Below the pieces are notes generated by a model. The model was not told the DNA's origin, did no database searches, and worked only from the letters and a program-made list of their open reading frames with translations. Made by a program: the position numbers and the translations under genes. A stretch of 64,000 nucleotides of DNA from NCBI RefSeq assembly GCF_964355755.1, contig NC_092674.1, forward strand, positions 16,871,001 to 16,935,000, in the 5' to 3' direction. The number at the start of each line of letters is the position of its first letter. Within the stretch, counting starts at the first letter, position 1. Shown one piece after another: positions 1 through 13,400 of the stretch. Source of the DNA: Antedon mediterranea (lineage: Eukaryota > Echinodermata > Crinoidea > Comatulida > Antedonidae).

Positions 1-1313
1 TGTTTGGTTGTTTTGAACGGGTGCTGAATGACTTTGTTGGTCATCAGCATTTACTGAGATTCTTCCAAGCTGGGGTCGCCGACGGGTACCGTCAAGCCAA
101 GGTTGTAAGAAGAAATGTAAGTGGAGCTGTATGCATCTAGCCTAAAACTTTTTTTGTGGTGAAAGCGATTGGTAGAAAATAGATGAGTGGAGCTGTATGC
201 GTCTAGTTATTTATCGTCCAACTGCCTGGGCTCAAGTATTCCTCACAAACTTTTGTTTATCAATATTTATTGTACCATGGCAATGTTGTAGTGTTTGCTT
301 ATGAAATTAATGGATATGCTCAGAACGAGTTGTTACTTGTAGATAATTGTTGAGAATTTATATTGCGATATGGGGCTTGAATGACATTGGCATGGCATCA
401 CAATATCGGCGTAATGTCGGAAATAATAATTTTTTAGATTTTTATATATTCGTAATCTATATTTAATAAGCTTTAAAATGAGGCGTGAGGCAGGAAATCT
501 TCATTTTGAGAAAATCAACAATGAAGTAGCGACGCCGATTAGCTGGGGCTGGCCTAGCCCGCCGATCAACTCTCTGTCAAAACTCGCTATTTTCTTCTCA
601 ACAACGGCAAACTAGTCGAACATATATCACTGTGTGGTACATAATATTATGTTTTGTGTTATTTAAAAAAAATATATGGATAAAAATAACGATTAAATTC
701 CTAAATATTCACAAAATGTTGAAACGTTCATTCGAGAAACTAAGTTGGAAGCCATGCTATTTCATCGTAAACAAAAGCGTCAGCCAATCAGAGAGCGTAA
801 TTTATCTCTATAGCCAATCAGTCAAGGATTCACAAATTCTTGTTATAAATTTCAGCAACCTAACACCTTAATAAAACCAATTCCCATTGGCTAAATTAAA
901 AAAAATCCCTTAAGTTGTTAAAACTTATGGTAGCTGATATATTTTCGAACAGATAGGTACCAAACATGACGTGATTTGGGTTAGCGTTTTTTTTTACAAA
1001 AGTGCTGTAAAGAAAGTTGATTTTTGAGAGAACAAAAATACAATTTCCTAGAATAGATTTTCAATGGAAACGACTTAAATAATTGCAAAATATGATTTGA
1101 TATGTTAAAGATAAGTGTTTATAGTATAGGTAGACAAGGCTCGCACTAGATATTCGTGACATATGTGCACTTAATAAATCTTATCATTATTATTATCATT
1201 ATTTTACAAGTCAATACAATGTTGCTTAAATTTCACTAATACTTTACAGAAGTAAAAAAAAAGTGGTTTCTACCTTATAATTTTTTATATATAATATTAT
1301 TTATTTTTTCTAC
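1..1313. other. Intron downstream of e33, unassigned
   Basis: No dynein exon is visible on the minus strand. A plus-strand open frame enters at base 3 and stops at 138-140 (45 codons, with FERVLNDFVGHQHLLRFFQ), in locally higher-GC sequence; unrecognised. A 14-base string gtggagctgtatgc occurs at 121 and again at 186. Four CCAAT boxes (forward at 784, 814 and 877; reversed at 886) lie within 110 bp; significance unknown. Confidence 0.4.
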
Positions 1314-1454
1314 CTTATTCTTGATGCGATCAAACCATGAGTTGACATATGGTTCCCAACTCATGTCAGCATAGTCAGTGTATACCATACCACAACGGCT
1401 AACAGTTGCAGGTGATGCAACGGCTAAATCCTCAACTTCAAATAGTAATGTGAC
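1314..1454 (-). CDS. DNAH2: DNAH2 exon e33 (AAA2 sensor region), last in window
   Basis: 47 codons, phase 0, residues 1953-1999. Acceptor ctttatag|GTC, donor AAG|gtagaa. Encodes [37 protein letters not shown] and [21 protein letters not shown] is the conserved end of AAA2. The next exons (AAA3 onward) must lie below position 1; I see none in 1-1313. Confidence 0.96.
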
Positions 1455-4400
1455 CTATAAAGAACAAAAAATGTCATTAAATGAGTAAATAAGTGAATAA
1501 AGTTAAGACAGTAATCATGACATTAGTAAAGAAAAATGGATACAATTCTGAATGAAGATTGGTAGTAGAAAAATAATAAAACAATTCAACGACATTCAAT
1601 AAATGAACGACTATTTCAGTGATACCAACCACCGTCAGAGTTGCAAATCTGAATGCTGAACTGATAATAGAGAAGTTATGTTCATTAGGAAAGAGACTAG
1701 CCCCACTCTAGCCCCTACTACAGTACAGAATGAAGAAAAAATACTAACCTGATCAGGCATGGCAATACGTTCACCATTTATGAGTGTCAAAACTTTGTTG
1801 TCGTCCATCACAGAATTCATGCTCTCAATCCATAAGGTATCTACAGGACTATCAAAAAGTAGCCACTTCTCATCTGGTTTTTCATCTGCACACGTTGTTC
1901 TCATAACACTTGATAGTACACCATCAGTCCATTCATTAGTATTTAGGTCAAATTCACCATACAGTTCACCAAGAGATAAAGCTTTAGGATTGATGGGATA
2001 TTCCTAATATAAAGGTAAAAAAGGGTTTGATTATTAAATAGTGCTTGTATGTAGCCTGGGTACAGTACAAATTTTGTGGGAAAAAGGATAAGGAATTTTT
2101 TTTTTGGTTTTTCTGATAGAGTATACCATATAGAATGTCAAAAAAATCCTCATCCAAGGGTCTTGGGCAAAATTTGTTATGGTAATTTTAAATTTTGGCC
2201 TATAACACACATAAATGCCTATTAACACACACAAATACCTATATATAGGGGATAGGGAAAACCAATTCATGTTTTTTTTTACTTGGAGTTGTGTTATGAT
2301 TAAAATTAGCTGAGGCTTACTTTAATAACTACTTCTCATAGTAGTTGATAAATCGAGTCGATAATAATGACATCATCATGCTAGAATCCAATATGGCATC
2401 CAATTTGGAGGGAAAAAATACCGATTTTGAAAAATTCCTTTTAACGTCAAAATGTACGAATACTATCTTAAAATTAAATGTATACACCAATGCGATTGTA
2501 TTTTATTATCCTTCCAACATTAGAAAAATAGGTCGCAAATAATGCTGACTCAAATTCGCACTTCAAATGGAAAGGAACATTCACGGTATGGTGATGTTTT
2601 TGGTATTCATGTTACAATAGCAGATTCCGATCAGGGTGTACAGTCTCTTGATGAACAAATACATGTTTAAATCATCTTCCAAAAAATCAAGCTTATGGAT
2701 TCTGTATGTAAATTTAGTTGAAATTGCAGAAATGTTTATTTATGCCGCAAAATCAGTTTTTGAATAGAAATTATAAGGAATACATTGAAACTGCTATAAA
2801 GAAAGCAAAAGATATTCCTCGATATCAGCCAAATTTGACCAGAGCGCCATTGGTCACAACCTATCACCTTTTACTTTTAAAAAGTTATGCTTATTAATTT
2901 TTTTCATTAAAATAATGCATATCATATCAATGAAAAAAGAATGCATACCTTTACAATATTGTAACTATCGTCACCTTCTTTTTTAAGTCGAGATAAGACA
3001 GACTGTAGCATTTTCCATGTGACAGTCTTCCCACTTCCTGTTTTTCCAACAATCATTACCGAATGACGTGAGTTCTTGGTCTCGTAAAGTTGAATAATTT
3101 TCAAAACAGTTGACTGGATGCACTGGTATCCATTATTTTTTAACTCTGACTCTATCACTGAGCGCATCTTTTGTTATGAAAACAAATTATTTTAATATTT
3201 TTTTTGTTCGTATGGTGAGGCTGATATATATTAAAAAGGGGAAAAGTGGAATTCCGTGAAGCACCGAAAACATGCAAACTATACTCACTGCTGAAGTGTA
3301 GGTGTAGCCATATAGTCTAGTTCCTTATGTATTTTCATGTGCAAATCATGGGGAAAGTGTAAAAATTGTGTTTTATGAATATTTGAAGCATGCTGGTTAT
3401 AAAAACCCATGTCAAATTTCTAAAATTTATCTTTGACCTCTGACCTCAATTTGAATATTTTGACCAATTGAAAACAAATGGTCATATCTTTGCAATGCTT
3501 AGATTAAATGAAATAATTTTAGTGTCAAATTATTTGGAAGATGAATATTAATATTCGTTCTAATGGAAAAGTTGGATTTTTGGCATTTTTAACCTTTGAC
3601 CTACATGTCATATAACTCTGTAACTAACAGTTGGACACACTTTAAATATACTCTAGTAGCTAGATCAACTTTCATATGCACTATGGTCAAAGATGAATTT
3701 TAGAAATTTGACAAAATGGGTCTTTATAACCAGCATGCTTCAAATATTTATAAAACACAAGGTTTACAATTTCCACATGATCTGCCCACAAAGGCACTTT
3801 TTTTGACAGGGAACTGGACTAATAGTCTGACAGCACTTTTTACTGCCATGCCATTAGCCATGGTGTAGCCAATTTCTATTTCGGTCTATTTTCAAAAAGT
3901 TCTTACCTCAGCCACAAACAATGAGGTTTTCCAGATAGTTTCACTTATTCATCCAAAAATATAAGTTGTTTTTGCCTACAGACAGGTTTTAATTAAAATT
4001 TGAGGGGTTGGAATGTCGGCTTGTTTCATATGTCTTTTTCACAATACAGTAGAAATCTTTGATTGATAAAAACAATGATGTGCAGCGAAGCATAACAAAA
4101 AAAATAACATACTATGTGTGGCAAGAGGACAATTTATTTATGAAAACAATATACTTATGTATGGTATAAATTTCAAAAAAGACATTTTTAGTAAAATATT
4201 ATAAAAGCCGCCAGTGTGCATGTGCATATGGTAGGTAGTAGGCCTTATGCATGTCATGGTATATTTTTCTATGACTCATGAGCGACATTATCTTACTAAG
4301 TAGTAAGCCGATTTACCGCTTTCCATGTTTCATTGTTTAAACTTGAAAATTGAAATAATGTGATAACCTAATATAATTAGTGAATTAAGGCAGGAATGAC

Positions 4401-7400
4401 ACTTTTTAAAATAAGCCAGATGGCATAAGACCACTGAAGTGGTCTAAAAAAGAAAAATCACAAAAGCCTACAGTACCTTGCCATAATCAATGACAGGGGT
4501 GTCAACACCTGGAAAGAGATCTGAAACAATGCCATTAAATAATGGAAGATCCTCTACTGTCATCTTTGGTACATTCATGTCTTTCATACCAAGCAACAGA
4601 ATCTATGAAGCAAAAATAAACTTACTAGATAAAAGCTAAAATATTACAAGAGGAAAGTGTGATAAAGGTAGTATTATTGTTTCTTCTGGTTCACATGTCC
4701 CAAACTGACTTGCACATCAAGTCTTCATGTGAGCAACAGTGCTAATATGCTGTATGTTCACAATAATTCTTTGTAAAAGCATGGAGGTTTCCTCCATGGT
4801 AAAAGTGTGTGGTCACTTTTTGAAATCTTCATATTAAAAAAGCTTACCATTTTTTTTTAATACTTAGGGTATGCATTCCAATTTATTGTAATGTTCACTT
4901 ACCAAGCAAAAGCTGGATTATAGATTTAGCAATATATACCTATGAACTAAAGTGATGACCGAACAACATATTTAAGATTTGTCCTAGAGCAATTCTGGAT
5001 AATTATATTGAAGTAGTTGTTGTGAAGATTTCTGCTAAGTTTTATGATAATCTGACCATTGGTGAGTAAGTTATTAGAAATTATGTCAGGAAAATAAAAA
5101 AGTATTTTGAGAAAACTGTATAATATTAGTATTTACATGATTTTAAATAGAAAAATTCATTTTGGGGTTTGAAATTGATAGTTGTTAAAAAAAAAATATA
5201 AACAAAATATAGAATTGTTTTTCCTCTTAATAAGATAAGTAATAAAAAAAACATTGTTACTATAAAAAAAGTATACTGTACCAAGATTACTGGGGGCTTA
5301 AAAGTCAGGGACAAAACTGAAAATGGTTACCTCTTCATCAGTCATATTTGGGAAAGCTCTCTTCTTTTTTCCTGCATATCGAAGAACAGATGTCAATGCT
5401 CTAAGACCAAAGTCATAATGATCTTGCTTAGAAAGCTGTTGGACAGCTAATGAGTAAAGAGTATGCACTTTCTTTGCAAGAACCTGTAAAAAAGTAAAAC
5501 AATTACAGGTACAAATACACGTTTAACTTTAAAAATCTTAAAAATGATAACAGGGTATCTTTAAAACGCTCTCTCTAAAACTGTTCATGTTTTGTAAAAA
5601 TAAAGCACATATTACTTTAAAACATTAAATCACGTCAATCTATGTCTTATGTACACTCTATGGCAATGATCATAAGAGAAACATTGTATCAAATGTATTT
5701 CTCTACCAGACGAACCAAGGATAGTTTGTAGGCTCTACTCGTAGCCTGGTAACAGCGGTAACAAACAACCATCGTGCCCTAGCTATAGATAGGCCTAGCT
5801 TTACGCTATCTCATTGGTGAATTAATTGCCTTTTTTAGAAGGATCCGTTAATCAGGAAAGATGCGGTATGCCTGCTGAAAAGTTCAAATTTTTATCTTCA
5901 CGATCAATTCTATCACATCAAACGTGGGTGCATCACAGAAGCAAGACCAAAATATCGATCTGTGCATGATGCATGCGGGTACTTATAGAGGGCAGCTTAA
6001 ATTATTTGTTTCAAATTTCTCATTTTTAACCGATTAAAGCAAAAAAAAATTGATTGATTGAAATTGAATTTGAAATAGACCCATATATGATTTATTTTTA
6101 CAAAAATGTAGCTTGTGACCTTAAAATAGACTGAACAAATTTAGAGAAAGTGCCATGATTTGAAGATTTTTTTTCTGATGATTTAAACAATACAGCATTA
6201 AAGTCAAACACACTTGATATTTTAAAAACTAAAATAAAGTATTTACCTCCGGTACCTGTAGAAATATATAAATTCTTGATAGTACTATATCTAAATCCAA
6301 TTGTGGAACATTCCACTTTAAGTAGAAGATACTTAAATGTGAAAACATTTTCACTTGATTTAGTAATGAGATAGCTGACAGCTTGTGATTTAGTAATGAG
6401 ATAGCTGACAGCTTGTGATTTAGTAATGAGATAGCTGACAGCTTGTGATTTAGTAATGAGATAGCTGACAGCTTGTGATTTAGTAATGAGATAGCTGACA
6501 GCTTGTGATTTAGTAATGAGATAGCTGACAGCTTGTGATTTAGTAATGAGATAGCTGACAGCTTGACGAAACTGTCTTCACCACCAAGTAATGGTTTACA
6601 ATTCATGAACTCTATCTCATTAGAAGATACTTGACTTGATATGATTTAGAAAATAAAACAAAATTATGCTATCTTTTAAATAAGTCATGAAATAGCACTA
6701 TTTTAATGAAGAAATGTTTTAAAATTTTACCTAAAAATAAGTGTGACTTTAACACCCAAATATAAGGCAAATAGTAAATAAAAATATTATAGTTGAATAA
6801 AGTGTAACGTAACATAAAATTCATACTCTTGTGTTACTGAAGCCTTCACCAAACAGGATAATCTCAGCAATGTATGCAGAGTCGGGGACAACCATAGAAA
6901 TTGGTCTGAACATCGATTTTAAGTTATCTGGCAGCTCAGAACGTCCAGCATAACCTACAAAAACCAAATTATTATTTGAACAAATGTGTTTTCAAAAAAT
7001 CTCTTATCATCCTTAGATTATTGCATAGAGATATTATAGTGAACTATAATATCTCTATGATTATTGTTATCCTATAAATTAAAATAAACAGGTCAAAATT
7101 GGTACATGCAAACATAATATTTCAGCATAAAAAAATTGTTTGGATATCATTTAGTACATACTTGTAAAATAAAAACAAATACAATCTAAATGACTGAGCC
7201 CAGCATCACTGCAATGACGACACATTATTTGACTTGATTTACTGTATTTCTAAACAACACAGGAAGCATATACCCCTTAAATTTACCCCTCCCAGGCATG
7301 TTGATTTCACCCCATCTCATACTGTACATGGAAAAAACAAAGTACCACATAGTAATGTCAATATTAATATCATAATATAACATTTTCTCATTTAATCAAT

Positions 7401-10400
7401 CTATGCAATAATGTTAAAATGTACAAACCCCATGACCTTTCCAATCAGAGATTAATTTGTTTGTGTAAAAAAAATGTTTGGTGGGTGATAAATCGGGTGG
7501 AGAAGTGGTAATTTATTGGGGTTTGAAATGAAGTTTCTAAATGTTTACAATTTTGTCATATACTGACATACTACTAATTACTACTAATAACTATAGTAAT
7601 GTTGGTGTGTACTAATAACTATAGTAATTTTGGTGTGAGATGGGGTAAATTAACAGGCTAGGAAGGGTAACTTTAAGACAGGCTGAAATGACCTCTCCAA
7701 CTTTTTTTGTTTATTAAGTGACATACTAAATGTTTGTGCCAAATTTGCTCCATTGGTGAGGTGGGGTGAAATTAACAAGATTGAGATTGTTTTCAGTAGT
7801 ACAGTATAGAACACAATGGGTTCAAATCTTCTGAGTGGAACAGGATCAAATCATCAATTATGTGCTCCCAGAATATATTTGAAAAAATTAAACAAATTAC
7901 TCATTTACTATAACATTCATTGTATTGTAAAAAACACTCATGTATACCTGGGTTCATAGTAATAAAAATTCCACATGACCAAACAAGGTTAATTTCTCTT
8001 CCTTCAAATACAAAGCGGCTTGAGCCTGCAGCTAGGGCTGATAGTATAGAAAGGATTTGTTGCGCTACCACAGACAGAACTTCAATATTGATACGATTAA
8101 ATTCATCAAAGCAGCCCCATGCACCAGTCTGTACATAATGACATTTTTAAACGTTAAAAGAATCATTTACAATAAAGATACACTGTACTGTAAGAAAACT
8201 GTTATTGTAAAAAATAAGTTGGAATATTGCACAAAAAAAAGAAAGAAAGAAAAAGATTATGGCATTATGACCCGAACTGAAGAATATGATATGTTGTTAG
8301 TTGCTGAATTCTGTCTATTTTGTGTCATATACTATAGACAGTATAATCTGTATACATACATACAGTGTAGAATAGGTGAAATTACGGGAACCGCTATTTA
8401 TTCAAATTTTTAACATGGTGACGGTATCAAAATTATCTGCAACTTTGTTGCAGATAACCAATTAATGTAGACTTATTGATGGAAAATCGTCTCTTAATTT
8501 ACAAGACCTAGGGCTAAGTGAATATTTTATTACCAAGGAATCATTAATTAGTAATTACCTGTATATTATTCTTCGCAAGGTATAGGTGCTTACTAGTCAG
8601 GCTTATTTACATAAAAGGAGGCCTAGCTACCCGACCCACCAGATATTCTACTTGTTGTTGGCTATATAATATAACATTAACAAATATAGCCTTTTATATC
8701 GGTAAAATATAAGATTTGACATCCCTCGGGAATGATATTTTGCTCTCAAGAAATATATTTCCCTCAGCTGGTTTTTTGGGAAATATATATTCCTTCGAGC
8801 AAAATATCATTCCCTCGAGGATGTCAAATCTTATATTTTACCTCTAAGCAGGCAATATCTGTATAATAATTATTGATGCAGGGGTGTGTCAAATAACATA
8901 GATGGTACGTCACATTAATAAACAATAGTGTGTCAATGTCCGTCACTTTACCACAAACCATAAAAACAACATGGTCACCTAAAGGTATATGGTATGACGC
9001 ACATTGGACAAATGTCGCACCTCTCCCGGGGGTCCTATAGTGGGACATACAATTGACAAGTGCATTACTCTGTTCCTTAAGGGTCAATTTTAGGACTATA
9101 GCTATTTTCAATGTATGCTTCCTATCTATGTATTAATTTCAACTTTGTCATCATACATATATGCTGATTTGTTTCTTTTAAGCCCATGGTCACAGATGTT
9201 GAAGTAGCACTTTCTGATTGCATTTCTGAGTTGAAGATCTAGATGTCAACAAACTTCTTGAATATAATACCTTGTTATAATTTGTTAATTTTGAACTTTG
9301 ACCCCTTATATCTAAAAAACGCTTCCTATCTTGATTACCTTCCAGATTCGTAATCTACGGAAAATTCTGGTCTAGAAAAATTAGGTGGTGGTGATACTCC
9401 TTCTGCCACCGGACTTGCTACTGGGCCTTCTGGGAGAACAGACCTTGACTGAATAGGTCCCCCCATACAAAGAAGAAATAAATAAATTTAAAAAATACCT
9501 GTGCAAGACCACTGAACATTCTACCCATTGACTTGAAATCCAGACCTTCTGAACAGTTGATAACAATAACATAATTACCAAGAGCTTTGCCTAAATCTTT
9601 AGTGGTTTCAGTTTTACCAGTACCAGCTGGTCCCTTTGGTGAACCACCACGATGCAAGTGAAGAGCAGTGGTCAAAGTCATGTAACAACTGGCAACAATT
9701 AAAAAAATATATAGATATATTTATAAAAACATGGTATTTGAGAAAAGGGCTTAAAACTACATTTTTATTCGAAATCAAGATTGTTGTCTTATTTGACTCT
9801 TGAGGGATTACTCTATCACTTGAATTGACCATTTAAATATGTCTATAAATATGAAATTTATTATAATAAATGGGGCTATCTACAAACAACCATAGAAATT
9901 GCGGTGTAATGAACGCAATTGAAAATTGCTCATGCATGGGCATTTTTATTTTTAACACCGATTTTTTTCAACTGGTTGGCTGGCTTAGTGGTGTGGTACT
10001 GCAGCCAGGGATCTTGAGGTTTTGTAGGTTTAATTCAAGTTTAATGTTTTCAATTTTTTTTTTAACTCACTATTGTCTTTTACAAACCATAGTCTTTACC
10101 CATCAGTCTTACCCACCATTGCTTTGTATGCCTTGAGGTATGTTTTTCTAGGCTTACTCATAATTTTTTTAGTCAAAGAGGTTAGACGACACATTCAGTT
10201 TACTCCAAACAAAACAAAGCTGTCAAAATCTAATAAAAAAATAAGAAACTAACCGATCGGTAAGAGGGGTAATAACTAGCCTTCCAGAATTTCCAAGGTA
10301 CTCATAGCCATACTGAAATTGAGTATTAGTCTGTCTTACAACACAGTCATCAATCTCCTTATCCCAGTAAACACGTAGTTGACTAAGCCACTCAAATGCT

Positions 10401-13400
10401 GTTACATCATTTACATTTGATTTTATCAACTTTTCAATCACATCTCTTGCATGAACTTCTATTGTTACCAGGGACACCACCTTTGCACGTAGCATTTTAC
10501 TTAGTGAGCCTCGAATCATTTCAGAGTACTTGTTTAGTACTGAAACTTGCTTTTTCTTCATATTTTTGAGGAATTTCTTTTCACCTCTTTCTTTGGTCAT
10601 TGCTAATGCTTTTGTACAATCTGCTGTCCACTGCATCTGGCTTGATGTGATGGTCATCTGAAACAACAATTTAATTAAATACGTTTAAACATGATACTTT
10701 ATCAATCAGCAAATGTCATGTTAAATAAACAAGTAAATCATTTTGGTCACTGGTTTAAATGATGTATTATATAGTTGGATAAAAAAAAACAGAATAGAAG
10801 ACAATATTTTGCAAACACCCTTTTATGTGTGGACTATACATGAAAATATATTAAATGAATTACTATTAGTAAGAACAGGCAAATCATTAAATATCCATTG
10901 TCATATTTAGGTTCTGATCACGTACTTGTATGATATTTAACTATACAATGTCTATACCCTGGAGGATCTTTTATTAGGCAATTTAGCCTGTCCTATACAA
11001 AATAATCATCAAAGTTGCTGAACAACAGTCAGTTTTATGAATACAGGAAATTGTGATTTGTAAATAAATGCTACAGAGAATGTATCCATGTTACCTGTCC
11101 AGGCCATTCTTTGATCCATTTATCTCTCTTTGAGTTCTTCTTTGACGCTAAGTTTTTAAGGGAGATCTTACACTGTTTAAGAATATCTTTTAGTGTCCAC
11201 CTCATTGTCCTCTCAATATCACAAAGCCATGCCTACACAACAACAACAATATGTAAAAAAGTTTAATAATAGTAAAGCCAAAATACCGCTAATATCAATT
11301 AATAATGATAGACATGAGAAAAAAAAAATAAACAATTTATTAGGCAACAGAAAAGTAGAAAAAAAATTGTATTCAGTGGCTGTTAAAAACATTGCAGGAT
11401 TCGTCTTCACCAAATACAAAAGTAAAATTGGGTCCAGAGAAAACAAGAACACAACATACAACACATGCACAACAAACAATAAATTACTAAAATGAGGGTG
11501 TCCAATTTTGGCAAGACCCAATTGCATAGTCAGGTGGCTTAAAGCACCAAATTTGGCATGAGGCTTCTTTTATACCTACTAATTGATTTTTGCCAAAGAG
11601 CCACCCGATCATCTTCTGATTTTCCAAGATGGCAGTAAAAGTTAAAAATAGACAAATAATGTACTGAATCAAGAATTTCTGAGGTCAGTAAACCGATTCA
11701 GGAAATATTATATAATGTGAGTTCAAAGATGGCGGCCAAAAATAAAAATGGTGGTGAAATACATATAATCCTATACAAAGTCACAAATAATCCATTCCTT
11801 CTGTATTTTTGTCTGCAAATCAGACAGATAATGCAAGAATTGCATTTTAAGAATTGTTTAACTACAAAAACCAATGTTGTCAAATTTCTAAAGTTTTTCT
11901 TTGACCTCGAATCACAAATTATTTCTTTGGTCTTATCCGCATTTAATTGGAAGATGTATATTAATATTCGGTCTAATGGAAATATTTGTCAAAAATTGGC
12001 AGGAAAGATTATTTTTGGTATTATTGACCTTTAACCTACATGTCGTATAACTCCGTAACTAACAGTTGGATAAAATTTAAATAGGTCTCAAATTAATCAG
12101 AAGATGTATGTTTCTATTTAGTCTAATACAAACTTTTCCAAAAAATGACCCAGATTCTTTTTTATTGACCTTTGACCTGTACTGGTACACATTTCTATAT
12201 CTATATATAAATTTACGTAAGGGCAAAATTCGGTAAATCGCGCGTTATTTCTAGAATGTTTACTCGATGGTATATAAAGTTGGTTCATACTTTCGGTACT
12301 GATTTTAACCACCTGATATAACCCTGTTTACTAATTAAATTGAGTTAGATAATTAGTTATTGACAATTAAAACGAATTTAGGTTCAACGATTTGCCCCAA
12401 ATAGGGGTGTTTTCCAATCGTGGTATACACTGTCTAATGCATGTCCATCTTGAAAAATACCCGTATACAATAATACGAGGATGATTCGCATTTTCCTATC
12501 TCCTCCTACGATAATTGTTTTTAATGGCTGAAAACGGGTTGAACAGCTCGAGTACAGTATTGTAACACACGAGAGAATATAAATCTATTAACTTGTGATC
12601 GGTTATAATAGTAAAGGGGACATCTCGTAGATAATGGCGGAAATGACGGACACTCCACACAATTGCGTATAGTTCTCGGTCGTATGTCGCCCAGCGTCTC
12701 TCAGATTGTGTTAAAGTGTGGCTGGCATAAGCGACAACTCATTCTAAACCATCTTGCAATTGTGTTAAAACAGATCCAATAGCAAAATCTGAGGCATCAG
12801 TAAAAAAATAAAAGGTTTTGAAAAATCTGTATATGCAACAATTGGGGGGTTTAGTAAATCTTGTTTAAGTGCATTAAATGCAGTGGTGCAGTCGGCGGTC
12901 CACCGGAAGGGGACGTTTTTCTTCGTTAATTCCTGTACAGGACTAATAATATTAGCAAAGTCTTTAATAAAACGTCGGTAATACGAACAAAGGCCAATGA
13001 ATCCACGAACTTGTTTAACATTTCTGGGAACAGGCCAATCTCTAACTTTCTCCAAATTGGATGGGTCAGGTTCGATACCATTTTGGGAGATAACATGTCC
13101 TAAGTATGTGACTTTTTCCTGAAAGAATTTGCATTTGTCGGGCCGAAGTTTTAAACCAGCCTGCTTAAGGCGAGAGAACACTTCCTTAATATTTGAAAGT
13201 TTCTCCTCACAGGTTTTACCAAAAATAATTAAATCGTCCAAATATACCATAACTGTTTTCCATAGAAGACCTTTAAGTACATTTTGCATTAATCTTTGGA
13301 ATGTGGATGGTGCATTAGTCAAACCCATTGGCATAACATTAAAATGGTATAAGGCATCGCCTGTTGTAAAGGCAGTTTTGTGTTTGCTAGCTGGGTCCAT

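Noticed and set aside
782-893. CCAAT-box cluster as a promoter
   Set aside because: No nearby start of a gene; such boxes occur by chance or in transposon DNA, so it is only noted.
2949-3167. ATG at 3165-3167 as a start codon
   Set aside because: It is an internal Met of AAA2; the preceding exon ends in phase with DYGK and the sequence aligns through the junction.
6356-6565. Regular 30-bp repeats as a CRISPR array
   Set aside because: Units are contiguous with no spacers and the sequence is an animal intron; it is a minisatellite.
8057-8413. 118-codon plus-strand ORF
   Set aside because: Antisense to exon e27 and a dispersed repeat; lysine/tyrosine-rich chance frame.
11193-11527. Overlapping 100-codon ORFs on both strands
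   Set aside because: They overlap exon e24 and low-complexity AT-rich intron; no protein-like composition.
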